Shown: positions 6,655-11,818 of the stretch, piece after piece
How positions within the stretch are numbered: the first letter of the stretch is position 1
How the letters are laid out: every line of letters starts with the position of its first letter
Assembly: GCA_019237595.1 (NCBI GenBank)
Contig: JAFAGU010000269.1
Span: forward strand, 1-11,818
From: Betaproteobacteria bacterium
GTDB taxonomy: Bacteria; Pseudomonadota; Gammaproteobacteria; Burkholderiales; SG8-39
Direction of reading: 5' to 3'
DNA length: 11,818 bases
Translations under genes and position numbers: made by a program
The notes under the pieces: generated by a model
Database searches by the model: none
Told to the model about the DNA's origin: nothing
The model's input: the letters and a program-made list of their open reading frames with translations, nothing else

Positions 6655-7684
6655 AGGAGAGCACCGTCTTGACGTCGCCCGTCCGCCGCTCGTAGGCGCT
6701 CTCCCACTGCGCGAGCGGCACGACGCGCGTGATGACCCTTTCGAGCCACGCGCGATCGGCGCGCGCCAGCGAATCGGCCGCGGCGCGATAGTGGCGGAGG
6801 TTCGCGTTCACCGTGCCGAAGACGACGCCGTTCGTAAGCACCATCGACTGGTTGAAGGGCGCGACCGGGAGCGCCACGTTGCTCGCAGCGGCGGAGAGGC
6901 CGGTGAGGCAGGTGATGCTGTTCGGCCGCTCGACAGCGAGCAGCCGCCGGACCACTTCCGGAGCGCCGGTGCATTCCACGACGATGTCGTAGTCGCCTTC
7001 CGTCTTCTCCGACGCGAAGTACCTGGCGCCGATCGCGCGCACGAGCTGCGGCTTGGGGGCGCGGTCGTTGTGGTCCTGCACGTGCACTTCAAGCCCGCGC
7101 TGCCGCCCCATCAGCGCGGCCATGAGGCCGACGGGCCCGGCGCCGACGACGAGCGCGCGCCTCGGCGTCCAGAGCGTGCGGCGGCCGATGCGCTCGATCT
7201 GCTCCCACGCCTTCGCGAGTACGCTCGCCGGCTCGAGCAGCACGCCGCAGCGCCCGAGCGCGGGATCGAGCCTCACCAGCATCGATGCCGGAATCCGGAA
7301 GCGCTCGGCGGCAAAACCGTTCAGGCCCTTGATGCCGTGCTCGGTGTAGCGGCCGTTCGAGCACATGTCCCACTCGCCCGCGGCGCAGTGCGCGCACGGG
7401 ACCGGGTCTGCGGTGCGAACCACGCCTACGACCAGATCGTCGCGAGCGAAGCCGCTCTCCGCAGGCGCTTCGAGCACGCGGCCGAGCGACTCGTGGCCAA
7501 GGACGAGCCGCTCGAGCCCGGCCGGCGCTTCGCCATAAACGCCCTCGACGAGCTCGCGGTCGGTGCCGCAAATTCCCACGGCGACCGCTCGCACGAGCAC
7601 GTCGCCTGCGGCCGGCGCGGGGTCGGGAATGTCGTCCAGCCGCAACGAGCCTGGCTTCCGCGGAACGATGGTGATGGCGCGCAT
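6644..7684 (-). CDS. Zinc-dependent glucose 1-dehydrogenase
   Basis: A 346-residue medium-chain dehydrogenase. Catalytic zinc ligands are C39 (GICGTD) and H64-E65 (GHESLG). A structural-zinc-type lobe has C97, C100 and C108 (DPVPCAHC and DMC), followed by YTEHGIKGLNGFAAE. E151-P152 lies in LLEPASVLAKA. The nucleotide-binding loop is GAGPVGLMAA (181-190), and GTVNAN at 290-295 is typical of the glucose dehydrogenase branch known from archaea and bacteria. Expected reaction: beta-D-glucose plus NAD(P)+ to glucono-1,5-lactone. The start is the ATG at 7684; the open frame continues upstream only as Arg/Ser-rich out-of-frame reading of the reductase gene. Unusually, no ribosome site is present: the ATG directly follows a hairpin and T5 tract. 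It overlaps GH15 by 11 bases, forming a release-and-oxidise glucose unit. A related sugar substrate, such as galactose, is possible. Confidence 0.9.
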   Translation of the reverse strand: MRAITIVPRKPGSLRLDDIPDPAPAAGDVLVRAVAVGICGTDRELVEGVYGEAPAGLERLVLGHESLGRVLEAPAESGFARDDLVVGVVRTADPVPCAHCAAGEWDMCSNGRYTEHGIKGLNGFAAERFRIPASMLVRLDPALGRCGVLLEPASVLAKAWEQIERIGRRTLWTPRRALVVGAGPVGLMAALMGRQRGLEVHVQDHNDRAPKPQLVRAIGARYFASEKTEGDYDIVVECTGAPEVVRRLLAVERPNSITCLTGLSAAASNVALPVAPFNQSMVLTNGVVFGTVNANLRHYRAAADSLARADRAWLERVITRVVPLAQWESAYERRTGDVKTVLSFAD

Positions 7685-7686
7685 GT

Positions 7687-7712
7687 AAAAAGGACAGCGG
7701 CCGCCGGGCCGC
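7687..7712 (-). terminator. Terminator-like hairpin with T-tract between reductase and dehydrogenase genes
   Basis: On the minus strand a 6-bp GC-only stem GCGGCC / GGCCGC with loop CGGC is followed by TGTCC then TTTTT, AC and the ATG of the glucose dehydrogenase gene. It begins 3 bases after the reductase TGA. The 5-base gap between stem and T-run makes it weaker than a textbook terminator, so partial read-through (attenuation inside the operon) is as likely as full termination. Confidence 0.55.
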
Positions 7713-7715
7713 AGT

Positions 7716-8522
7716 TCAGAGCATCGGCAGGCTTTTCGGCTTGCCGAGCGGAAATGCCCTTTCCAGCGCCTGGAGATCCGCGCCGTCGAGCGGCACCGAG
7801 CCGCCCGCGTTCTCCTCGGTATGCTTCGGCGACGAGGATTTTGGGATGGAGAAGACGCTTTTCCGGCGCGTGAGAAACGCGAGCGCGACCTGGCGAGCCG
7901 TGGCGCCGTGCTTCTTCGCCACTTCGTCGAGCGTCTTGTGCCGGGGGAACGAGCCGCTGCCGAACGGGCTATAGGCGACCACCGCCACGTCATGCTTCTC
8001 GCACCACGGAATCACCGCGTGCTCGATCGCGCGCTCGCCCAGGTGGTAGAGCACCTGGTTGCAGGCGACTTGGGGCCGGATCTTCCAGAGCTCCTCGAGG
8101 TCGGAGACGTCGAAGTTGCTCACGCCCCACGAGAGGATCTTGCCTTTCTCCACGAGCTCCTCGAAGGCCGCGACCGTCTCCGCGAGCGGGTAGCTTCCGC
8201 GCCAGTGCAGGAGGTAGCAGTCCAGGCGATCGGTCTTCAATCGCTTGAGCGAACGCACGCAGGCCGCGAGCGTGCCCTTGCGCGAAGCGTTGGAAGGCAG
8301 CACCTTGCTCACGAGGAAGAGCTCTTCGCGCCGGCCGGCGATCGCATCCCCGATGACGAGCTCCGCGTCGCCGTACATCTCCGCCGTGTCGATGTGCGTC
8401 ATGCCGAGCTCCATGCCGCGGCGAAGCGCCGCCACCGAGGCCGCACGGTCGCCGAGCTGCCAGGTCCCCTGCCCCAGGACCGCAACGGGGCGCCGGGTCA
8501 GTCCGAAAGGTCGCTTGTCCAT
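7716..8522 (-). CDS. Aldo/keto reductase, YeaE-like
   Basis: A 268-residue AKR with the complete catalytic tetrad D45, Y50 (HIDTAEMYG), K73 (LVSKV) and H106 (YLLHW). Further family marks are GQGTWQLGD near the N-terminus, ILSWGVSNFD (129-138), NQVLYHLGERAIE (155-167) and the NADPH-contact segment FSIPKSSSPKHTEENAG (224-240). The overall pattern resembles E. coli YeaE, which reduces methylglyoxal and other aldehydes with NADPH. Start is the ATG at 8522, preceded closely by a weak GTGGAG site; longer upstream reading is unsupported and would run into the divergent aldolase gene. It is the first gene of a minus-strand group with glucose dehydrogenase and GH15. It may detoxify carbonyls or reduce a keto-sugar while using reducing power from glucose oxidation. 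Substrate not determined by sequence; family call is secure. Confidence 0.9.
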   Translation of the reverse strand: MDKRPFGLTRRPVAVLGQGTWQLGDRAASVAALRRGMELGMTHIDTAEMYGDAELVIGDAIAGRREELFLVSKVLPSNASRKGTLAACVRSLKRLKTDRLDCYLLHWRGSYPLAETVAAFEELVEKGKILSWGVSNFDVSDLEELWKIRPQVACNQVLYHLGERAIEHAVIPWCEKHDVAVVAYSPFGSGSFPRHKTLDEVAKKHGATARQVALAFLTRRKSVFSIPKSSSPKHTEENAGGSVPLDGADLQALERAFPLGKPKSLPML

Positions 8523-8553
8523 CGCTCCACTGTGCCGCAAATGGCCCGCTCCC

Positions 8554-8582
8554 TTCAACATTCGTGCCCCCTCTGTGATAAT
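8554..8582 (+). promoter_or_regulatory. Sigma-70-type promoter with extended -10, predicting a leaderless mRNA
   Basis: -35-like TTCAAC (8554-8559), a 17-base spacer, then GATAAT (8577-8582; 5 of 6 to TATAAT) preceded by TGT, an extended -10. The start codon at 8589 lies 6 bases beyond the -10 box, where transcription would begin, so the mRNA should start at or next to the AUG. No ribosome site lies between. The -35 is weak, which is usual for extended -10 promoters. Confidence 0.7.
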
Positions 8583-8588
8583 GGCCGC

Positions 8589-9365
8589 ATGAAAGCCGAG
8601 AAGCGGCCCACCAGGCGCAGCGTCCGCAAGCAGGTCAGCAAGGAGGAATGGCAGAAGCGGGTCGACCTGGCGGCGTGCTATCGCCTCGTCCACCTCTACG
8701 GCATGGACGAGATGATCGCGAACCACATCTCCACGCGCGTGCCCGGCGAGGACAACGCGTTCCTCATCAACCCGTACGGCCTGCTCTACGACCAGATGCA
8801 CGCCTCGTGCTTCGTCAAGATCGACCTCGACGGGAACGTGCTCTACAACCCCACCGACTACGGCATCAACCAGGCGGGGTACGTGCTGCACAGCGCGGTT
8901 CACCGCGCGCGGCACGACGTGGACTGCGTGATCCACACCCACACGCTCGCCGGCATGGCGGTCTCGGCGATGAAGTGTGGCCTCCTTCCGCTAGCGCAGA
9001 CCGCGATGCGCTTCATCGACGTTGCCTACCATGACTACGAAGGCGTGGCGATCAACCTCGCCGAGCAGGAGCGCGTCGTGCGCGACCTCGGCAACCGCGA
9101 AGTCATGATCCTCCGGAACCACGGCGTGCTGGTCGTCGGAGCGAGCATTCCCGAAGCCTTCAACAACACCTTCCGCCTCGAGCGCGCCTGCCAGCTCCAG
9201 ATCATGGCGCTCTCCTGCAACACCGAGCTCTCCATGCCGCCGCGCAAGCTGATCGAGGACACGAACCGCCTCTACCTCCCCGGCGTTCGCCGGCGCTTCG
9301 GCCTCCTCGAGTGGCCGGCGCTCCTCGCGAAACTCGACAAGATCGACCCGTCGTACCGCGACTAG
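8589..9365 (+). CDS. Class II aldolase/adducin family protein
   Basis: A 258-residue protein of the class II aldolase/adducin family, related to fuculose-phosphate aldolase and ribulose-5-phosphate 4-epimerase. Visible features are the N-terminal WQKRVDLAACYRLVHLYGMDE (21-41), NHISTRVPG (45-53), the metal motif IHTHT with H116 and H118, the third probable zinc ligand H178 in LRNHGVLVVG, and an Arg-rich C-terminal part. The first 15 residues are basic and probably disordered. The usual catalytic acid of true aldolases is not obvious, as in many bacterial members whose reaction is unknown; carbon-carbon cleavage of a sugar phosphate or a decarboxylation are both possible. The ATG lies 6 bases after an extended -10 box and has no ribosome site, so a leaderless start is predicted. 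It is divergent from the reductase gene across a 66-base gap. Confidence 0.88.
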   Translation: MKAEKRPTRRSVRKQVSKEEWQKRVDLAACYRLVHLYGMDEMIANHISTRVPGEDNAFLINPYGLLYDQMHASCFVKIDLDGNVLYNPTDYGINQAGYVLHSAVHRARHDVDCVIHTHTLAGMAVSAMKCGLLPLAQTAMRFIDVAYHDYEGVAINLAEQERVVRDLGNREVMILRNHGVLVVGASIPEAFNNTFRLERACQLQIMALSCNTELSMPPRKLIEDTNRLYLPGVRRRFGLLEWPALLAKLDKIDPSYRD

Positions 9366-9400
9366 CCGCGGCGCCGGTCGGCACTTAAGTTGCTCCTCAG

Positions 9401-9416
9401 GCGGTCATGAGACCGC
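9401..9416 (+). promoter_or_regulatory. Hairpin with a start codon in its loop
   Basis: GCGGTC (9401-9406) and GACCGC (9411-9416) form a perfect 6-bp GC-rich stem whose 4-base loop is ATGA, containing the ATG of the small membrane protein at 9407. In RNA this would fold over the initiation region. It could reduce translation from this ATG, favouring the second in-frame ATG at 9449, or be chance in GC-rich DNA. Confidence 0.4.
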
Positions 9417-9664
9417 GCGCCGGCCTTGAATCGCTCGCCCTGGATCGGATGCCGGAACTCCTGCTCGCGGTCACCGTGCCTGCCGCGATCTGCGGCCTCT
9501 CCTACTCCACCGATATCTCGCGCATCCTCGCGTTGGCGCTCATCGTCGCGTGGTGGTTCATGCTCATCCCGCTCGCGCTGGCGTGCTTGACGATAGTCGT
9601 GATGAAGAGCCTCTGGACGTCTGCTCCTGGCCGAAAGCGGACTTCTTGGCAGTCAGATTTGTAG
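9407..9664 (+). CDS. Small two-segment membrane protein, tail replaced by repeat sequence
   Basis: An 85-residue product with no family I recognise. Two hydrophobic stretches, about residues 17-32 (PELLLAVTVPAAICG) and 40-66 (ILALALIVAWWFMLIPLAL and on), suggest an inner-membrane protein with a short loop between. Strong GC bias at third positions through residue 70 supports real coding. The last 15 residues (TSAPGRKRTSWQSDL) are different in character and are read through the 24-nt repeat at 9619-9642, so the native C-terminus may have been lost when the repeat segment arrived. The start could be the ATG at 9407 (inside a hairpin loop, weak AGGCGG site) or the ATG at 9449, which gives a product beginning directly at the first membrane segment. 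Function unknown. Confidence 0.55.
   Translation: MRPRAGLESLALDRMPELLLAVTVPAAICGLSYSTDISRILALALIVAWWFMLIPLALACLTIVVMKSLWTSAPGRKRTSWQSDL
9619..9642. repeat. Left copy of a 24-nt hairpin repeat
   Basis: Shares 21 of 24 bases, including the 15-base core TGGCCGAAAGCGGAC, with 10509-10532 in the same orientation. The arms GTCTGCTC and AAGCGGAC pair imperfectly (one G-T, one mismatch). It overlaps the 3' end of the small membrane protein gene and marks the start of a stretch with slightly lower GC. It may belong to a dispersed palindromic repeat family. Confidence 0.7.
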
Positions 9665-9804
9665 TGGGAACTACTAGCCAAAGCGAGTGAAAGTGTTTGA
9701 CGCTGCCGCAGATAAAGCGCAGCCTGAAACCAAGAACGACCTTCCGCGAAGTCAAACCGGAATCTTTCCGGCCTCGGCGCCCAAGGAGTACCCGAAAGGG
9801 CGCC

Positions 9805-10230
9805 ATGTCTCCTGGACCTCTAGGAAGTGAAAACAGCTCGTCCCCTGCGCGAGTACCGCCTACCGCAGGCCGGCGCATCCTTGTTGTTGACGATGACCGA
9901 GACACGGCCGAATCGTTTGCACTCCTACTTCGCACATTGGGGCACCACGCCGAGTTCTTGACGGATCCAGCGCACGTCCCAGCACGCGTTAGAGTCGTCC
10001 GCCCACATCTCGTCTTGCTCGATATCGGCATGCCCGGTGTCGATGGCTGGGACTTGGCACGTCTTATTCGCGGCGACCTTGGCGATTCAGTGCAAATCGT
10101 GGCTCTGACCGCCTATGTTGATGCCGACGCTCGTCGCAGGAGCCGCGAAGCTGGGTTTGATGCGCATCTGCCAAAGCCGGTGGACATCCAAGTGCTGACC
10201 AGAATCTTGGATCAGATGTCGGAACGCTAA
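9805..10230 (+). CDS. Single-domain response regulator (CheY-like receiver)
   Basis: A 141-residue protein: a Ser/Pro-rich leader (1-22), then one receiver domain. Key residues are present: acidic pair D29-D30 in RRILVVDDDRD, phospho-acceptor D73 in VLLDIGMPGVDGWDLA, switch T102 in VALTAY, and K124 in HLPKPVD. No output domain follows. Such stand-alone receivers usually act in phosphorelays or bind a partner protein; no histidine kinase is in the window. The ATG at 9805 has GAAAGGG 5 bases upstream, a good site; the frame is open back to a TTG at 9697 but that extension is Arg/Lys-rich and unlike the family. Codon use is less GC-biased than neighbours (CTA, AGA, TTG, GCA, CCA occur) and GC in lines I counted is about 60%, hinting at separate origin. 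A 57-codon HTH-like gene follows 61 bases downstream. Confidence 0.92.
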   Translation: MSPGPLGSENSSSPARVPPTAGRRILVVDDDRDTAESFALLLRTLGHHAEFLTDPAHVPARVRVVRPHLVLLDIGMPGVDGWDLARLIRGDLGDSVQIVALTAYVDADARRRSREAGFDAHLPKPVDIQVLTRILDQMSER

Positions 10231-10291
10231 GAGCCACTATGGCAGGACGCGAAGCGCCCACGGAACGGAGAACAGAGCGCGGGAGGTGTGG

Positions 10292-10465
10292 ATGGCAGAT
10301 GGCTATGCGGTTACTGACCTGGCCTTAAAGCTCTACGGAAGGGACCAGCTGAAGGCGATCCTCGGCGTGGATGATGTGACCCTGGCGCAGTGGGAAGCGC
10401 ACGAAGCGCTTCCGACCTGGCCGGTCTATGCGTTGCCATGGTGCTTGAAGCTCAACAGAAAGTGA
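10292..10465 (+). CDS. Tiny helix-turn-helix-like protein next to the response regulator
   Basis: A 57-residue open frame with a strong ribosome site GGGAGG 6 bases before its ATG. The product begins MADGYAVTDLALKLYGRDQL and contains LKAILGVDDVTLAQWEAHEALP: a helix with L20-xx-I23-LGV, a turn, a second helix with L31-xx-W34, then a Pro-containing segment (P41, P44, P49). The spacing resembles short HTH proteins with the pattern LxxxLGVxxxxLxxWxxGxxxP that I recall from proteobacterial two-component neighbourhoods, though the usual Gly after W is replaced. It lies 61 bases after the receiver gene on the same strand, so it could be the missing DNA-binding output, or a degenerate remnant of a longer one. 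DNA binding is inferred from pattern only. Strand, spacing and ribosome site make it a credible gene. Confidence 0.6.
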   Translation: MADGYAVTDLALKLYGRDQLKAILGVDDVTLAQWEAHEALPTWPVYALPWCLKLNRK

Positions 10466-10473
10466 TTTCAGAG

Positions 10474-10490
10474 CTTCGCTCGAAGCGAAG
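10474..10490. repeat. Perfect 7-bp hairpin after the mini-HTH gene
   Basis: CTTCGCT (10474-10480) and AGCGAAG (10484-10490) with a 3-base loop CGA, 8 bases after the TGA of the 57-codon gene. No T-run follows, so it is not a standard terminator; a 3'-end stabilising hairpin or part of the nearby repeat cluster is possible. Confidence 0.5.
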
Positions 10491-10508
10491 TCCGCCGTCC
10501 GAATAACC

Positions 10509-10532
10509 GTCCGCTTATGGCCGAAAGCGGAC
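10509..10532. repeat. Right copy of the 24-nt hairpin repeat
   Basis: Same orientation as 9619-9642 with 21 of 24 bases identical and the 15-base core TGGCCGAAAGCGGAC intact. Here the arms GTCCGCTT (10509-10516) and AAGCGGAC (10525-10532) pair perfectly over 8 bp with an 8-base loop. It lies 30 bases upstream of the cupin gene start. Confidence 0.75.
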
Positions 10533-10562
10533 CTAAACTGACACTCCGTTGTGGAGGTCCTC

Positions 10563-10946
10563 ATGCCCCAAGCAGAGACATACCCCTACGCGACCTACCT
10601 CGACATCAAGTTCCCTGCGCTCGAGACGGTCGATGTAAACGCGCTGGTCGACGCGTGCGAGCACCGCTGGTACAACCAGACGCTTTGCAAGGTGAACGAT
10701 TCGGTGGTTAGGCTGGGCGTGCTGGAAGGCGAATACCACTGGCACCGGCACGAGAAGGACGACGAGTTCTTCTTCGTGCTCGACGGGCATTTCATCATCG
10801 ATTTGGAAGGTCGCTCGGTCGATTTGAGGCCCCGCGAGGGGTTTGTCGTGCCGAGAGGCGTGCTCCATAGGACGCGGGCACCGGAGCGCTCGGTCATCCT
10901 CATGGTGGAGACCGCGTCCATCGTGCCGACGGGCGATCCGGCCTAG
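10563..10946 (+). CDS. Single-domain cupin protein
   Basis: A 127-residue small beta-barrel protein. Cupin motif 1 is G56-EYHWHRHEKDDEFFFVLDG with metal ligands H61, H63 and E68, the E being followed by six residues and G75 exactly as in the consensus. Motif 2 is G93-FVVPRGVLH with P97, G99 and H102 as the fourth ligand. All four metal ligands are present, so it probably binds a divalent metal and acts as a small isomerase, dioxygenase or sugar-binding protein; single-domain cupins of this type have no common function. The ATG at 10563 follows a strong GGAGG site (5-base spacing); a GTG at 10551 lies within that region and is less likely. It starts just after the right repeat copy and is 45 bases before the YihY-family gene on the same strand. 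Confidence 0.88.
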   Translation: MPQAETYPYATYLDIKFPALETVDVNALVDACEHRWYNQTLCKVNDSVVRLGVLEGEYHWHRHEKDDEFFFVLDGHFIIDLEGRSVDLRPREGFVVPRGVLHRTRAPERSVILMVETASIVPTGDPA

Positions 10947-10953
10947 GCGCGAT

Positions 10954-10972
10954 CCATACTGAAGCGGTATGG
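10954..10972. promoter_or_regulatory. 6-bp palindrome upstream of the YihY-family gene
   Basis: CCATAC (10954-10959) and GTATGG (10967-10972) form a perfect inverted repeat with a 7-base spacer, in the 45-base gap between the cupin gene and the YihY-family gene. An ATG within the right arm (10969) opens a short dead-end frame. It could be a regulator site or a leader hairpin; there is no direct support for either. Confidence 0.35.
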
Positions 10973-10991
10973 AGATTGCTTCCGCGCCTTC

Positions 10992-11818
10992 GTGCGCCCG
11001 AAGCAGATCTTCCACCTCCTGAAGGACGCCGGCACCTCGTGGTCGAACGACCGCGCGAACAGCATGGGGGCGGCGATTTCGTACTACTCGCTCTTTTCGC
11101 TCGCGCCGCTGCTCGTGATCATCATCACCGCGGCGGGGTATTTCCTGGGCGCGGACCGGGTCGAGCAGGCGATCTTCGGCCAGCTCTCGGACCTGATGGG
11201 CGAGCCGGCGGCGAAGGCCGTGGGCGAGATGCTCCGCCATGCGCAGCAGCCCAAGACCGGCGGAATCGCCGCGGCGATCAGCATTGCCGTGCTGCTCGCA
11301 GGCGCCTCCACCGTGCTTTCGGAGCTGCAGTCTGCGCTCGACGTCATCTGGCGCGCGCCCGACAAGGAGAAGACGAGCGGGGTCTGGCAGTGGCTGAGGG
11401 TGCGCCTCGTCACCTACGGCATGGTGCTCGCCATGGCGTTCCTGATGATCATCTCGCTCGTCCTGAGCGCGGGGGTCGCCGCGCTCGGCAAGTGGTGGGG
11501 CCCGATGCTGCGAAACTGGACGATCGTCGCCCATGCGCTCGATCTCCTCGTGAGCCTCGCGCTCCTCACGTGCGCCTTCGCGGTGATCTACCGCTTCATG
11601 CCGAGCGCGCGCGTGCACTGGCGCGACGTGTGGATCGGCGCCGGCGTCACCTCGCTCCTCTTCACCATCGGAAAGTTCGCGATCGGGCTCTACCTCGGCA
11701 AGAGCAATGTCGCGTCGAGCTTCGGCGCCTTCGGCTCGCTCGCGCTCATGATGGTGTGGGTGTACTACTCCGCGCAGATATTCCTCTTCGGCGCCGAGTT
11801 CACCTGGGTCTACGCCAA
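10992..11818 (+). CDS. YihY/BrkB-family inner-membrane protein (3' end outside window)
   Basis: About 275 residues are visible and the frame runs off the right edge. Features of the YihY/BrkB family (once called ribonuclease BN by mistake): RANSMGAAISYYSLFSLAP at the first membrane segment, LLAGASTVLSELQSALDVIWR, and near the edge SSFGAFGSLALMMVWVYYSA followed by QIFLFGAEFTWVYA. Roughly five to six hydrophobic segments are visible. The family is widespread in inner membranes and its biochemical role is unsettled; virulence-related and transport roles have been suggested. The start is uncertain: no ATG exists in this frame after the cupin stop. The GTG at 10992 is the best candidate but lacks a ribosome site, while an ATG at 10969 is out of frame and would join only if one base were missing from the sequence. 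The family call is secure. Confidence 0.9.
   Translation, partial: MRPKQIFHLLKDAGTSWSNDRANSMGAAISYYSLFSLAPLLVIIITAAGYFLGADRVEQAIFGQLSDLMGEPAAKAVGEMLRHAQQPKTGGIAAAISIAVLLAGASTVLSELQSALDVIWRAPDKEKTSGVWQWLRVRLVTYGMVLAMAFLMIISLVLSAGVAALGKWWGPMLRNWTIVAHALDLLVSLALLTCAFAVIYRFMPSARVHWRDVWIGAGVTSLLFTIGKFAIGLYLGKSNVASSFGAFGSLALMMVWVYYSAQIFLFGAEFTWVYA

Noticed and set aside
4567..6672. A 701-codon plus-strand open frame opposite GH15
   Set aside because: Antisense shadow of GH15; no domain motif, and GH15 catalytic motifs are intact on the minus strand.
7685..7993. N-terminal extension of the glucose dehydrogenase frame up to 7993
   Set aside because: The extra residues are Arg/Ser-rich and come from out-of-frame reading of the reductase gene and the terminator hairpin; the family N-terminus starts at the ATG at 7684.
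8523..8942. N-terminal extension of the reductase frame up to 8942
   Set aside because: It would read antisense through the aldolase gene and its promoter; the AKR family start fits the ATG at 8522.
9661..9674. GTAGT-GGGA-ACTAC hairpin at the stop of the small membrane protein
   Set aside because: Only 5 bp and no T-run; too weak to call a terminator.
9697..9804. TTG-started extension of the response regulator
   Set aside because: Arg/Lys-rich, not receiver-like, with no ribosome site; the ATG at 9805 has a good one.
1..11818. Possible CRISPR array, defence island, prophage or insertion sequence
   Set aside because: No regularly spaced direct repeats, cas-like, integrase or transposase motifs were seen by eye in any frame.

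Overview
This is GC-rich DNA with closely packed genes, about 90% coding and strongly GC-biased at third codon positions. The gene families (PLD-VTT fusion, EEP phosphatase, membrane-anchored TAXI protein, GH15, YeaE-like reductase, class II aldolase, YihY/BrkB) and the -10 boxes set very close to ATG starts suggest a soil or freshwater betaproteobacterium, Burkholderiales-like. That placement is an inference from gene content and style, not from a marker gene. No rRNA, tRNA, CRISPR array, transposase or phage gene was recognised.

Layout. (1) 1-2282, plus strand: a membrane-lipid pair. The 3' part of a phospholipase-D/VTT fusion gene overlaps the start of an endonuclease/exonuclease/phosphatase (EEP) gene through ATGA. 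(2) 2302-3100, minus strand: two tandem genes for small exported EF-hand proteins. The first ends in an intrinsic terminator that lies inside the 3' end of the convergent EEP gene. (3) 3189-4858, plus strand: a small exported Val-Pro-rich protein, then a TAXI-type solute-binding protein anchored by membrane segments near both ends, with no TRAP permease in view. (4) 4855-8522, minus strand: a sugar cassette transcribed in the order YeaE-like aldo/keto reductase, zinc glucose 1-dehydrogenase, GH15 glycoside hydrolase. The last two genes overlap. The GH15 and TAXI genes share the palindrome CTAG as their convergent stop codons. (5) 8589-9664, plus strand: a class II aldolase/adducin protein with a well-placed promoter that predicts a leaderless mRNA, then a small two-segment membrane protein.

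(6) 9619-10532: a small accessory-looking segment bounded by two 24-nt copies (21/24 identical) of a hairpin-forming element. It carries a lone receiver-domain response regulator and a 57-codon gene whose product looks like a tiny helix-turn-helix protein. GC is a little lower here and codon choice is less biased. (7) 10563-11818, plus strand: a one-domain cupin and the 5' part of a YihY/BrkB-family membrane protein that runs off the window.

Functionally, the GH15 enzyme would release glucose from an alpha-glucoside (trehalose, maltodextrin or similar), the dehydrogenase would oxidise it to gluconolactone, and the reductase could draw on the NADPH or remove reactive carbonyls. The PLD-VTT/EEP pair recalls the clsB(ybhO)-ybhP neighbourhood of E. 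coli and points to phospholipid remodelling. Most of the window is ordinary metabolism. The least explained part is the repeat-bounded receiver plus mini-HTH segment, followed by the unusual expression signals: leaderless starts, a terminator inside a coding region, and a U-tract touching a start codon.
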